DNA from: an uncultured Phycisphaerales bacterium
GTDB lineage: Bacteria; Planctomycetota; Phycisphaerae; Phycisphaerales; SM1A02
NCBI GenBank assembly: GCA_905480395.1
Contig: CAJQQE010000026.1
Span: 1 to 51,701 of the forward strand
Length of the DNA: 51,701 bases
Reading direction: 5' to 3'
Part shown: piece by piece, positions 16,627 through 25,200 of the stretch
Position numbering within the stretch: position 1 is the stretch's first letter
Layout: each line of letters opens with the position of its first letter
Made by a program: the position numbers and the translations under genes
Notes under the pieces: generated by a model
The model's database searches: none
What the model was told of the DNA's origin: nothing
What the model saw: only the letters and a program-made list of their open reading frames with translations

Positions 16627-17587
16627 GGAACTGCGTCTTTCCGCTTCCCAGATAGTGGTACGGACGATCAGAGGCGATCCGGTAGAACCGTTCCTTGGAC
16701 GGACCTTTCCAGACATCCTTCTCGTAGAGATCATGCGCGATGCGGTCGTAAAACTCGGCAGTTCGTACGAGCTTCACATTGCCCTTGAGGTCGGGCTGTT
16801 CGGCCACCGCCGCCTGTGCTGCACGAAAGATGAGCATCCCACCCTTGGCGCGATCGCCGTGGACGCCGAGTTCACCGATCACCACGGGGCAATCTGGGGC
16901 ATCAAGGTCGGTCCTAAGATCTCGGATCATCTGGGCCAGGTTGGTGGCGTACGCGGCGGTCTTCTCCTTGTTGACCATGTCGTTCCAGCCCTGGAACCAG
17001 ACGATTCCTGCCAGCACGGTGCGGCGGCCCGCGAGTTCTGGAAAACGTTGGTCAAGCTCTGCGATGGTCGACTTCAAGTGCTCGATGGTTCGCCGGTAGA
17101 ACTCGCCGGGTCCGTCGGGGCCGCCCAGCGTCGGACCTCGAAAATCCTGAGCGACGTCTTTGCCTCCCCAAGCAGCCTTCACCAGCAAGATGGGCTCGTC
17201 GTTGGCGGCGCCGACGGTCATTCCAAAGCCGTACTCCGGACCGATCAAAGAGCCATGCGGCGATCCGGTAGATCCGTACCCGACGGTGAGTCTTCCACGT
17301 CGTCCAAGAAAATCGATCCAAACACCATCGCCTTCTCTCCAAGAACCGTCGTCATTTTGGATCGTCTGAAGCAAGGGGCCATACTCAAGGTCTTCGCCGA
17401 TCCACGGAAGCGTGTTCACGGCCCCTTTGCCTTCCATGTTTGATTGTCCGGCGAGAAGGTAGACCTTCACGGCTGGTCGGTCGGCGGGCGGTTCGACGGC
17501 AGGAGCATCCTGCGACGCCGCGGAGGCGGCGACGACGATCAAAGTCACGATGGCGGTGACGCGGTGTATCCCGATGGTCATAGACAT
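16562..17587 (-). CDS. Secreted SASA-family carbohydrate acetylesterase
   Basis: This 341-residue exported hydrolase has the SASA/DUF303 fold (sialate O-acetylesterase and CE6 acetylxylan esterase relatives). A signal peptide is visible (HRVTAIVTLIVVAASAASQ). The nucleophile block VYLLAGQSNMEG puts the catalytic serine at residue 49. The VWFQGWNDM block is present, as is the C-terminal DRPYHYLGSGKTQF segment with the Asp and His of the triad. The likely role is removal of acetyl groups from sugars or plant and algal polysaccharides outside the cytoplasm. The exact substrate is not predictable. It converges on comEC with a 65-bp overlap and has no obvious partner genes. Confidence 0.9.
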   Translation of the reverse strand: MSMTIGIHRVTAIVTLIVVAASAASQDAPAVEPPADRPAVKVYLLAGQSNMEGKGAVNTLPWIGEDLEYGPLLQTIQNDDGSWREGDGVWIDFLGRRGRLTVGYGSTGSPHGSLIGPEYGFGMTVGAANDEPILLVKAAWGGKDVAQDFRGPTLGGPDGPGEFYRRTIEHLKSTIAELDQRFPELAGRRTVLAGIVWFQGWNDMVNKEKTAAYATNLAQMIRDLRTDLDAPDCPVVIGELGVHGDRAKGGMLIFRAAQAAVAEQPDLKGNVKLVRTAEFYDRIAHDLYEKDVWKGPSKERFYRIASDRPYHYLGSGKTQFLMGKAFGDAMIEMETNSPARP

Positions 17588-17694
17588 AGAGGGGCTCCGG
17601 CTGGATGGCGACGGTGGTGCGTTGCACCATCATGCCTCCCCGCGGCATCAGACGCGACCGGAGTTCGAACGTGATTCATGTTGGTGATGGGGAC

Positions 17695-18156
17695 TCAGAA
17701 GAATCGGAGTCCGGCTTCGTATCCCGTTCCCGTCCCGGCGGGCCGAGACCAGACCACCATCACCGATCGATCGAGCCGTCGACCTTCAGGTAGAACGCTC
17801 CGTAAGGTTCCGGTCATGCCTTCGAGCAGTGGCGTACTGGAGCGAAGTCTCATTCCCGTCTCGCTGAGGTCGACGGAACGGTATCGCACCGGCTGGTCCG
17901 GATTGAAGTGCCACGCGAGCACGACCTCCACCGAAACGGCGTTCCGGGTCGCATCGCGGCGGTTGAGATTGGAAGTTCCCTGATCCGAATCTGGCAGATC
18001 ACGCTTAAACATGGATTCATCGAGCATGGTCCAAGGGCATCGGTCGATTGGTGTCGGAGGATTGGTGCCTTTTGGCGCAACTACCTGTAGGGCAGTCACT
18101 TGCAACGAAGACTCCATCTCTGCGGATTGAGCCTCATGGTTCTCCTCCCCCTTCAT
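17695..18156 (-). CDS. PilZ-domain protein
   Basis: This protein is 153 residues from ATG 18156; a GTG at 18168 would add four residues. Residues about 64-153 form a PilZ-type beta-barrel. It has the c-di-GMP-binding arginines (RRDATR, 66-71) and the second motif DLSETG (96-101), close to the D/N-x-S-x-x-G consensus with a T before the glycine. The first 60 residues are low in structure. PilZ proteins act as c-di-GMP effectors in motility, adhesion or polysaccharide export. No target gene is adjacent. It is divergent from the unknown membrane protein at 18274, 117 bp away. Confidence 0.8.
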   Translation of the reverse strand: MKGEENHEAQSAEMESSLQVTALQVVAPKGTNPPTPIDRCPWTMLDESMFKRDLPDSDQGTSNLNRRDATRNAVSVEVVLAWHFNPDQPVRYRSVDLSETGMRLRSSTPLLEGMTGTLRSVLPEGRRLDRSVMVVWSRPAGTGTGYEAGLRFF

Positions 18157-18273
18157 AGAGTTCTCCACGACTCACTCACATGGCGAGGCCGATGGAGTCA
18201 GGTTCGATAACCGCCTCGGAATCATTGATCTACGCATGTCGAGGCATATTCGAGCCGATGAAAGAAGAGGAAA

Positions 18274-19473
18274 ATGACGAATACTCCACCAACCAATCTG
18301 ATGTCGGATGCGGCCAACCAGGGCGAGGAATCGTGCCGAGAACCTCTCGAGCTAGTGGAGGAGGTTCTTCGTGATGCCAGATCGCTCCTTGGTGAAGACG
18401 ATCCCGAATCGACCCACGCGATGCCGCTCCAGACCCAGGAGGCGGTGCGTTCGACCGTGCGCCTCGAGCCTGGCGCGGCAGAAGGGTTATTCACCGAATC
18501 AGACACACCCGATGGGATCAAGCACGCGGCGTCAGCGATTGATCTTGGCGAGCACGGTCCGACGGTCGACCTCTTTGGCACCGCCGAACCATCGATATCC
18601 GATGCCCAGTCTGAGTTACCGTCGGTGTCAGTGTCGGGGCCTTCGCTCGCGGCCGTGGAAGCAGCGGTGGAGAAATCGCCGCCGATGAGCCCCGCGGCCT
18701 TGGCTTTGGATGCCCTTCTGGCGGAGCGGGTCGCGCAGGAGTCCGAGGACGATCGTGGTGACGGTGGGGTCGCGGCGGTCCTTCCCAAGACAACCCCCAA
18801 CACGATCCAAAGGCGCGCCGCGGAGGCCGAGCGAGCGGCGGTGGACGTGATCGACGTCTTCGGCTCATCACAGCCGCGATCTACGGCGGGTGAAATCGAG
18901 ACGATCGTGGACTCTCAACCACCGCGTACCAGCATTTCTTCGGCGACGGCGCCCACCGCCGCCGTCCGATTCGAAACGATTCGTCCCCCCGAAGACTCAA
19001 GCGAACCAGCGGTCGATTCCAAGGTGACTTCGGTGGCGGCGATTTCGGATTCCGTTTCGGAGCCAACATCAGACCAACGGCCGGAACCCGTCGTGACCGT
19101 GGGGCCCATTCGCGATCATGCGGCCATGCCAGCGCTGGCGCCGGAAGTCAAAGAAACTCAAGTGCGATCGTTGCAGTCGGAAGGCTCGGTTGCGGTGAAG
19201 GCGGTCTCGCCGTCACTGGTATTCCGAATCGGTGCGATGCCATTCAGTCTGGTCCCGAGTTCGCTTCATCGACTGGTGACCATCACCGCCTTGTCGCTTG
19301 CAGTCTGGGTGCCCGTAGTATGGGCCTATGCGGTCTTCGGTCCGGAGTTCTTTTCCGGAGCGGTTTCCGCGACGGGGGCCGATGTTCGGGAACCGTTGGA
19401 ACCGACCGGGATTGTTTCCCCGCCGCTTGATCAGGCCGAGGTCGCGACCGTGACTGATCGCGTCGATCCTTGA
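18274..19473 (+). CDS. Unknown acidic tail-anchored membrane protein
   Basis: I recognise no family in this 399-residue protein. About 330 residues are acidic and rich in Ser, Ala, Pro and Glu, likely disordered, with a few helical stretches (ELVEEVLRDARSLLGEDD; ALALDALLAERVAQESEDD). One hydrophobic helix at about 333-355 (VTITALSLAVWVPVVWAYAVF) is followed by a 44-residue tail. There is no signal peptide, so the long region is probably cytoplasmic with a C-terminal membrane anchor. ATG 18274 follows GAAGAGG. Its divergent neighbour is a PilZ protein, which may be its regulator, but that is only positional. Confidence 0.75.
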   Translation: MTNTPPTNLMSDAANQGEESCREPLELVEEVLRDARSLLGEDDPESTHAMPLQTQEAVRSTVRLEPGAAEGLFTESDTPDGIKHAASAIDLGEHGPTVDLFGTAEPSISDAQSELPSVSVSGPSLAAVEAAVEKSPPMSPAALALDALLAERVAQESEDDRGDGGVAAVLPKTTPNTIQRRAAEAERAAVDVIDVFGSSQPRSTAGEIETIVDSQPPRTSISSATAPTAAVRFETIRPPEDSSEPAVDSKVTSVAAISDSVSEPTSDQRPEPVVTVGPIRDHAAMPALAPEVKETQVRSLQSEGSVAVKAVSPSLVFRIGAMPFSLVPSSLHRLVTITALSLAVWVPVVWAYAVFGPEFFSGAVSATGADVREPLEPTGIVSPPLDQAEVATVTDRVDP

Positions 19474-19521
19474 TCTCGTTCTCGCCGCCTTCATTCCACT
19501 CAAACTATGAGATCGCGACGT

Positions 19522-19881
19522 TCAGATCCAGGTCCCGGACGTGGTTCGTTCACTCGCGTCAGCATCCCCGGTATTCACGAGGCCGGCAGGTTCAATCATC
19601 ATCACGGAACAATCGGTGTCGGTGATCGGTCGATGTTCCACGCCTTGAGGCACCACAATCATTTGACCTTCGTGGACTTCCACGGAGTGATCCCGGAATT
19701 CCATGGTGAACGAGCCATGAAGTACCACGAACATTTCGTCGGCATCGGGATGCGAATGCCATTCAAAGGCGCCGCGAAATTTGGCGATCTTGACTTCCTG
19801 CCCGTTGGTCGCCGCAATGATTCGCGGTGACCAATGATCAGAGAAGAGACCTAACTTTTCGTCGAGATCAATGACGTTCAT
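19522..19881 (-). CDS. Small single-domain cupin protein
   Basis: This 119-residue protein is one cupin barrel. The first cupin motif is WHSHPDADEMFVVLHG (two His and one Glu as metal ligands), followed by FTMEF. The second is PQGVEHRP with the last His. The domain is complete. Such small cupins include isomerases, dioxygenases and sensors, and no specific reaction can be assigned. It lies 49 bp downstream of the 48-residue membrane protein on the same strand and may be co-transcribed with it. It converges on the unknown membrane protein that ends at 19473. Confidence 0.85.
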   Translation of the reverse strand: MNVIDLDEKLGLFSDHWSPRIIAATNGQEVKIAKFRGAFEWHSHPDADEMFVVLHGSFTMEFRDHSVEVHEGQMIVVPQGVEHRPITDTDCSVMMIEPAGLVNTGDADASERTTSGTWI

Positions 19882-19930
19882 CGGAAGAAAACCGACATCA
19901 TCGAAGTCAGGAATGCCGAGGGCATGCCCC

Positions 19931-20077
19931 TCATTTTCTGCGACCGCTGATCAGGCTCACTAAGACCAGCACAATCGCGACCACGAGCAGGATGTGGATG
20001 AACTGCCCCATGGCCGCACCAGTGACAATGCCAAGAAGCCAGAGAATGATGAGCACGACGGCGATGGTGTAGAGCAT
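19931..20077 (-). CDS. 48-residue two-helix membrane protein (Lmo0937/DUF5670-like)
   Basis: The frame reads MLYTIAVVLIILWLLGIVTG, then AAMGQFIHILLVVAIVLVLVS and ends ISGRRK before TGA. The length, the MLYTI start, the LWLLG(L/I)VTG helix and the basic RR end match the widespread Lmo0937/DUF5670 family of tiny membrane proteins. These are usually annotated as hypothetical and often appear near stress genes. The function is unknown. It lies 116 bp downstream of pbpC on the same strand. Confidence 0.85.
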   Translation of the reverse strand: MLYTIAVVLIILWLLGIVTGAAMGQFIHILLVVAIVLVLVSLISGRRK

Positions 20078-20193
20078 TTTGAGATCCGTAGTCTTTAATT
20101 GGTACCGCATGCTTCATTGGTGATGCGATGTGGAGCGAATGCCACGAACGAAAGGTAGTCGAAAGCGGCCGTAGTGGCGCGACGCAATCGCCA

Positions 20194-22257
20194 TCAGCGG
20201 GGCCTGATGACCTCAAAACGGACGACGTGCGGTGGTTTTCCAGCCTCGACGATGCGGAGTTCGTGCGATCCAGGTGAAACTGAGAACGCTGGCTCGGTAT
20301 GGTCGATGGGGGCGCCGTCAAGAAAGACGTGAGCCGTCGTTCCAATACGAAATCGAGGTCTGATTATGCAAGGGCCGTCATCGAAGACTAGGCGATCACC
20401 CTGTCGGGGTTCGACGATCGCGGGGATTCTCGGCGCACCAACTCGGCCAACCGCATCGACGACTTCCCAGGGTTCGAAGGCGCGTGGGGAGCGCCGGGTC
20501 GCGAATGCCGGATCGAGGAGAATCTCGCGGAGCACCGGCAGGGCCGCGGTCGCGCCAAGGAGCGAAGGGTCGCTTCCACCATCGAATCGACCGACCCAGA
20601 CGATGGCGGTCCACGTTCGATTCCATCCGGCGGCGATGGCGTCGCGTTGACCGCTGCTGGTGCCGGTCTTCGCCGCGACGAATGGCATCGCCGCCGAGAT
20701 GTCGGACTCCGGTCCGGCGAGGCACGCTTCGATGGCGGCACAGGTCGATTCCGAGAAGACTCTTCGGACCGGGCTTGGCGAATCCGAGAGAAGGTGCACC
20801 GGGCGATGAACCCCACCTCGGGCGAGGGTGGCATAGGCCTCGGCAAGATCGATCGCTCGAACTTCGACGCCCCCGACCGCGCTCGCAAGCCCGGCCGCCC
20901 TCAGGATGCCCGTCGGGAGTGGAAGTCCGCTGCGTCGAAGGGTGGCTTCGACGGCGTCGAGACCGAGATCGCGGGTGATAAGGATGGCGGGAATATTTCG
21001 TGAAGTTCGCAGTGCTTCGCTGGCGGGCATCGAACCACGATGTCCGCGATCGATGTTGCGAGGCCGCCAACCCGAGATATCAATTGGCACATCGTCGACG
21101 ATTGAATCGGGCGAAAGTTTCCCCGCCTCGAATGCGGCGGCGTAAATGAATGGCTTGAGGGCCGATCCGGGAGATCGTCGGGCGGTGGCGCCGTTCACCT
21201 GTCCATCGCGTCGATCCAGCGGATCACTCGAGCCGATCAAGCCACGTATCTCTCCGCTGGCGGTTTCCACAAGAACGACTGCAATATCGAGATCTTTGGG
21301 GAGTCGGGCGGTGTGGTGCGCGACGATCCGTTCGAGGATCGACTGCGTGTTCGGGTCGATTGTGGTTTCGATGGCGCGGCCTCGACCGCCGGATTGGAGT
21401 GCCATCCATCCGGCGTGCTGAAGATTCTTGGATCCCCGCTCTTCCTGAATAACGACCGGAGTTTGCACTGCGTATTGATGTTGCTGATCGTCGATTATTC
21501 CGGCGTCGAGCATTCGATCCAACACGAGATCGCGTCGGTTGCGGGCGGCACGGGGATGACGATCGGGGCGAAATCGCTCGGGTGAGTTGGGCAGGCCGGC
21601 GAGTAAGGCGGCCTCGGACAGCGAGCAATCCGCAAGTGATTTTCCAAACCATGCTCGGCTCGCGGTTTCTGCGCCCACGAGATTTCCGCCGAATGAGGCG
21701 AGGTTCATCCACGCTTCGAGGATGTCCTCTTTTTCGTACTGCTGTTCGATCTGAAGGGCTCGAAATGCTTCGACGGCCTTGCCCGGCATGGTGCGAGGGT
21801 GACCAAGCTTGAGCCCCGCGACTTGCATGGTGATCGTGCTGGCTCCCCGAACCACTCGTCCGGCGATCACGTTGTCGCGCACGGCGCCGAGAATCGCGAT
21901 CGGGTCAACCCCAAGGTGTGAGTAGAAGCTGAGATCTTCGGTGGCGATGATCGCATCACAGATCCAAGGTCCAGCGTCTTGGATCTGAAGATGCAAACGA
22001 CGCTGTCCGTCGTCGGCGACCACGTCGAGCAGGGAACCACCTTCCGTGTCCATGACCAGTCCACCGCCCTCGCCCGGATGCAGCATGTCCAATGGGAGTG
22101 GGAACGCCAGCCACGCCATTGCGAACGCGGTGACCGAGATCGTGGTCAGTGCGGCAAGGGTCATGGCAAGCCAACGAAATCGGCGTTTCCATCCGCCGCG
22201 GTGAAACTCGGCCGACGACGTTGCGGGTTCTTCGTGATGGGCGGACTCGGCATTCAC
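20194..22257 (-). CDS. pbpC: Penicillin-binding protein 1C
   Basis: This 687-residue bifunctional peptidoglycan synthase has one N-terminal membrane helix (about 30-52). The glycosyltransferase family 51 domain carries the catalytic glutamate E107 in ATEDLSFYSHLG and the later STITMQVAGL motif. The transpeptidase domain has S365-x-x-K368 (SPGSALKP), the SRN motif (TSRNIPAI) and K530-TGTSSG. The C-terminal beta domain (about 610-687) is of the type found only in the PBP1C class. The GTG start at 22257 overlaps the stop of the alpha-2-macroglobulin gene by 4 bp (GTGA). The pair pbpC plus bacterial alpha-2-macroglobulin is known from E. coli and many others, and is thought to rebuild cell wall and trap proteases after envelope damage. 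Confidence 0.95.
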   Translation of the reverse strand: MNAESAHHEEPATSSAEFHRGGWKRRFRWLAMTLAALTTISVTAFAMAWLAFPLPLDMLHPGEGGGLVMDTEGGSLLDVVADDGQRRLHLQIQDAGPWICDAIIATEDLSFYSHLGVDPIAILGAVRDNVIAGRVVRGASTITMQVAGLKLGHPRTMPGKAVEAFRALQIEQQYEKEDILEAWMNLASFGGNLVGAETASRAWFGKSLADCSLSEAALLAGLPNSPERFRPDRHPRAARNRRDLVLDRMLDAGIIDDQQHQYAVQTPVVIQEERGSKNLQHAGWMALQSGGRGRAIETTIDPNTQSILERIVAHHTARLPKDLDIAVVLVETASGEIRGLIGSSDPLDRRDGQVNGATARRSPGSALKPFIYAAAFEAGKLSPDSIVDDVPIDISGWRPRNIDRGHRGSMPASEALRTSRNIPAILITRDLGLDAVEATLRRSGLPLPTGILRAAGLASAVGGVEVRAIDLAEAYATLARGGVHRPVHLLSDSPSPVRRVFSESTCAAIEACLAGPESDISAAMPFVAAKTGTSSGQRDAIAAGWNRTWTAIVWVGRFDGGSDPSLLGATAALPVLREILLDPAFATRRSPRAFEPWEVVDAVGRVGAPRIPAIVEPRQGDRLVFDDGPCIIRPRFRIGTTAHVFLDGAPIDHTEPAFSVSPGSHELRIVEAGKPPHVVRFEVIRPR

Positions 22258-25200
22258 GGAAGCATGATCTCCACCGCACGATTGGGAGTTCGAGCTTCAA
22301 TATCGGCCACGTACATTGATGATGCTGCGGCACCCGGGACCGACCAAGTCCCGGGAACAATCGCCCGCATGGCATACCGAATGAGCTGGGACTTCGGCGT
22401 GGCGGTATCGAAGACGATCAGACGATCGTCTCGAAACTCGGAGCGGTCTACCGCACCGAGAGATTGACTCCCACTCGCACTGGTGACCAGTACGGGAAGT
22501 TCGAATTCCATGCCACCGGGAAGCACCTCGACAATCGCAATGTTGGGAATGTTACGCCTGGTAGTTGAGGCGTATTCCACCTCGACGGTGATCACATCGC
22601 CGGCGGTGATCTTTTCATTCGATTCCAAAATGTTGCCTTCGGCATCAAGCCATCGCCGCGTGACTGTAAGCCCATTCGATTCGTGGTCGTCGCCGATCCG
22701 ATCGCGAGGCACACCGGAGGTGACGATGCTCACGTGGATCGGATTCTCGCCGGTCGCCATGACAAACTCATCCAGCGCCGCGAGCGAGGTTCCGATGGGA
22801 AGTTTGATGTGCCGGCGAATTGGATCGGTGCCGTTGATGACGATCCGTTCTCCGGCGATCATCAATTCTCCGGTCAGCGTCGAATCGGCGGGATTCTCTT
22901 TGGCCCAGGCGGCGATGGCCTTGACTGCGGCGGCGGCCTCATAGGTGGTACGCCACTGATTATCTTGAAGTCCGGCCAGTACGAATTCCAGCATCGGAAT
23001 CACCATCGGATGATGAGGCCGATGGGTCATCAGTACACTCAGTGCTAAGGAAGCCTGCATCACGTCGGAGTTGAAATACCCATTCGTCGTTGGTGGAAAC
23101 AGATCCGGCACCACAAAGGTGTCAAAGATCCGATCGGCGTCGTCCTCTCGGCCGAGGACCGCGAGGGTGAACGCGATTTGGGCGCGGTCACCGACCGAGA
23201 ATGATTCGGCGTCTTTGTTCAGCACCTGAAGCATGGCGGCATCAGTCTGTCCCGCCTCGGTCAAGACGCGGACGGCGAGTGGCTGGAAGCCATGGCTCGA
23301 AGGCTTCCGGACGACGCGTGCAGTCGCAGCGATCAGCCCCTTCAGGAAGTTTGGAGGCAGTGGTATCTGATGGCGTTGAGCATTCTGAGCGATCGCCGCA
23401 GATCGAACGGTGAGCCAGGCATTTCCTTGGCCGCCGGACCAATAGGGAATCATGCCATCGGCGCGTTGCGTCTTCCAGAGGCGGCGAAATCCATCAGCGG
23501 CCATGGCGCGGAGCACTTCGGGCTGTTCACCGGAGATCGCAGGATCGACCATCAATGCCGCGAGGATTCCTTCAATCTTGCTACCGATTTGTTCGCCACA
23601 TCCGTAGGGGTACTCGATGAGCCCATCGACGGCGTCGCCGAGATTTGTCACAGGCCTTCCGCCCACCACAATGTCGATCCGACCGGCAAGGATTTCAAGG
23701 TCATGATCACGATTCAGGACCACTCGTTTTCCTGGGAGGGCAACCAGACGAATGACCTCTTGGGATCGACCATGGGGCGGTCGAACCGCCACGTGCCGGG
23801 CCAGTTCCGTGGCCGGACCGCCGGTCATCAGGGAATCGAGAACTGGATCAATGGCTTCGGCGCGAATTTGAATGGGAATCGAACCGATCCCGGTCGCGGT
23901 TATGGAGAGTTCCACCATGACCGCCTCCGCGACGGCCAAGCTCACGCGTTCGACGTCGAGCGTCGCCTTCAGCCCTTCGCCAGAATCGACTCGGATCCGC
24001 GCGGTCATTGGGCGGGTGGTGTTGTTCCGAAGGCTCACCGGAATTCTCATGGCATCGCCGGGTGCGGCAGCTCGGGGAAGTGCGGCGGTGAGCTGCAAGG
24101 CGGGTGTCACGCCGATGACGTGTTCGGTGGCGCCGTATCGATCGTCGTCGACGACCACCGCCATGATTCGCATCGCACCATCGAGTTCCGGCATCTCGAG
24201 ATCAAGGTCAAGTCGGCCGTCGGCTGGAAGTGGCATGGCCGTTCGCCAGATCACCTGAATATCGGGAATTCGCACGGGAACCGGTTCTCGGTGTGCCGCC
24301 GCCGCATCACCTCCGATTCGATCCATCGTCTCGGATCGATCATGCTCAGGCAGAACATCACGCCTCGTATCGAGGGCGCGTACTACTCGGGCCCGGTCGG
24401 AGAGAAAATGTCGGACCAGGTCCGGCGCGTGGTGATTGGTGACCAGGAGCGCGCCTTCCTCGACCGCCCAGAGGTGAACCATCGCAGCGCTTGACATGGA
24501 TTCCGGGGTGGGAACGCTCAGGGCGAAATGGACCAGCTCGCCGGGGCGGGCCGAATCTGAAGCAACGATGTCGGGGTGAAGGCGATACGGTTCTCGATCA
24601 ATCGGGATGCGGGCGGCTCCACGTGAGAGTAGAGGCAGCCGTTGCTTCGAACTGGCATCATTGGGTCGAATCAGCGTGGCGGCAACGAAGCATGTATCGC
24701 GGACCTCGTCGGGGATTCGAACCGTGACCATGCCGCCACCGATGCCGAGTTCGATGATCTGGGCCTGGTGAATTCGATCGGTCTCAACCGTGACCATCGC
24801 CAAACCGGCGAAGTCGGCTCCAATCATCACATCAACTAAATCACCGGGACGTGCCGGGCCGCCACCGGGTACGAGACGAAGACGGTCAGGACGATCCGAC
24901 GGCCGACGATCCCGGGACATCCATGAACTCACATTGAATTCACGCGTGGCCACGATCTTTCTACCGGTCGAAGTCTGAATCGACGCGAGTACGCGGTAGG
25001 CGCCTTGCGGAAGCGGAGGAAGTTCGAGAGAAGTGCCGCCGTATTCGAGGGCGGTCGGTGGTGGAATCATCATCGCGACTGGATGAGTTTCCATAGTTGA
25101 TGTCCAGTTGCGTCCATTGACTCTCTGCCAGCGGTATTCGATCGACTCGATCGTCACGGTTGGTGCCACGGAAGGATCGGCTTCGCCATCGAGGAGCGCG

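Noticed and set aside
23292-24494. 400-residue plus-strand frame
   Set aside because: Antisense to the alpha-2-macroglobulin gene, with His/Arg/Gly-rich composition.
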